This document shows, piece by piece, positions 36,824 to 37,359 of a stretch of DNA of 37,359 nt. Source of the stretch: Gammaproteobacteria bacterium (GTDB lineage: Bacteria > Pseudomonadota > Gammaproteobacteria > Pseudomonadales > Pseudohongiellaceae); NCBI GenBank assembly GCA_026710425.1, contig JAPORB010000075.1:1-37359 (forward strand). Reading direction: 5' to 3'. The notes beneath the pieces were generated by a model. It worked only from the letters and a program-made list of their open reading frames with translations, ran no database searches and was not told the DNA's origin. Both the position numbers and the translations under genes were made by a program. How positions within the stretch are numbered: the stretch's first letter is position 1; every line of letters starts with the position of its first letter.

Positions 36824-37359
36824 TATGGTGACCTCCGTGAAAGGATTGAACCTATCGTTTAGAGTTTATTTCCGGCTAAAGTCTCAAAATCATAGCGTAA
36901 TCCTAGAAGCACGTCATTGGATCTAGGGACAAAGGATGGCTCAGTATACTCGTCTGGAAACTGTGCGGGTAACTTGTTATCCCTAATAGTACAGGCATCT
37001 TAGCAATGATTGATCTTGACAATTGAAAAGACGATGCACAGAAATAAAGGTCGGGAGTAATGGGCATTTTCAGATGCCGGTCCACTATAGCCGAGGCAGT
37101 TGCGTTGTTCTGAAACCCTTGATTTATATGGGCCAAAGGGCATCCTCAAAAAAACTTTACCCCAAAAAATGGTCATTATTGCCTGCTTTTCGGCATATTC
37201 TTTGTTTTTGATGAAATTCCACCCCAAGCCAAAATGCCCAAAAATTATCTTCAGGTGGGATACAGAAACCAAATTATGACTGATTGTATTGCGGAAGTGG
37301 GAAATTGAACACAAGTTGATGGGAATTAGTCCTTTTTTAGCTACAGCGCAAATGCCTCC
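36824..37359. other. Unassigned right end; minus-strand frame open to the edge
   Basis: 536 bases upstream of the PQQ dehydrogenase without a recognised gene. One minus-strand frame is open from the right edge down to a stop at 37000 (about 119 codons; it reads GGICAVAKKGLIPINLCS near the edge), rich in His, Ile and Phe, without a recognisable domain. Plus-strand open stretches are present too (37023-37211). The base composition is AT-richer than the flanking genes. It may be part of a mobile element or non-coding DNA; nothing decides it here. The first 100 bases should contain the dehydrogenase promoter, but none is clear. Confidence 0.3.

Overview
The window looks like a chromosomal segment of a gammaproteobacterium, probably a marine or host-associated free-living lineage. 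The strongest evidence is the block gatB-gatA-gatC (minus strand) diverging from mreB-mreC-mreD-maf-rng-yhdP (plus strand), the gene order known from Pseudomonas and relatives. RhlB, a TIGR02099-type YhdP, a SelD fused to an FAD/NAD(P) oxidoreductase and a PQQ-dependent dehydrogenase fit the same group. No rRNA, tRNA or CRISPR array was seen.

Layout. (1) 1-1757 is an accessory, AT-richer left end: the 5' part of an IS66-like transposase running off the edge, a possible HNH remnant, and a restriction-endonuclease-like gene that is 5'-truncated and frameshifted in an A7 tract. (2) 1758-16351 is core: rhlB, gatCAB (aminoacyl-tRNA amidation), mreBCD (cell shape), maf (nucleotide pyrophosphatase), rng (RNase G) and yhdP (AsmA-like envelope protein). 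(3) 16490-18083 is a small accessory operon on the minus strand: a frameshifted three-Cys-motif partner gene (tcmP) overlapping a Gp37/Gp68 (DUF5131) gene. It sits where nit/tldD would be expected after yhdP. (4) 18389-20873 holds a DUF445 membrane protein with an apparent AUC start, a TetR-like regulator and an orphan exbD. (5) 21017-24089 is a two-gene overlapping unit: a class II aldolase fused to a short-chain dehydrogenase, followed by mtnA. This suggests a DHAP-shunt route for salvage of 5'-methylthioadenosine or 5'-deoxyadenosine by-products. (6) 24086-26883 holds hinT (minus), then glutamine cyclotransferase, yjbQ and a lipoprotein metallopeptidase (plus). (7) 27307-30777 is a minus-strand MFS transporter-selD fusion pair. 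(8) 31000-32749 carries a patatin-like hydrolase and a PaaI-like thioesterase, followed by an orphan Fur-box-like site. (9) 33074-36823 is a minus-strand run: PQQ dehydrogenase, glutathione S-transferase and an S41 PDZ peptidase with overlapping ends. (10) The last 536 bases are not explained.

The most interesting points are the aldolase/dehydrogenase-mtnA unit, the TcmP/DUF5131 operon with its frameshift, and the DUF445 gene with a nine-base Shine-Dalgarno match placed before an ATC rather than an ATG.
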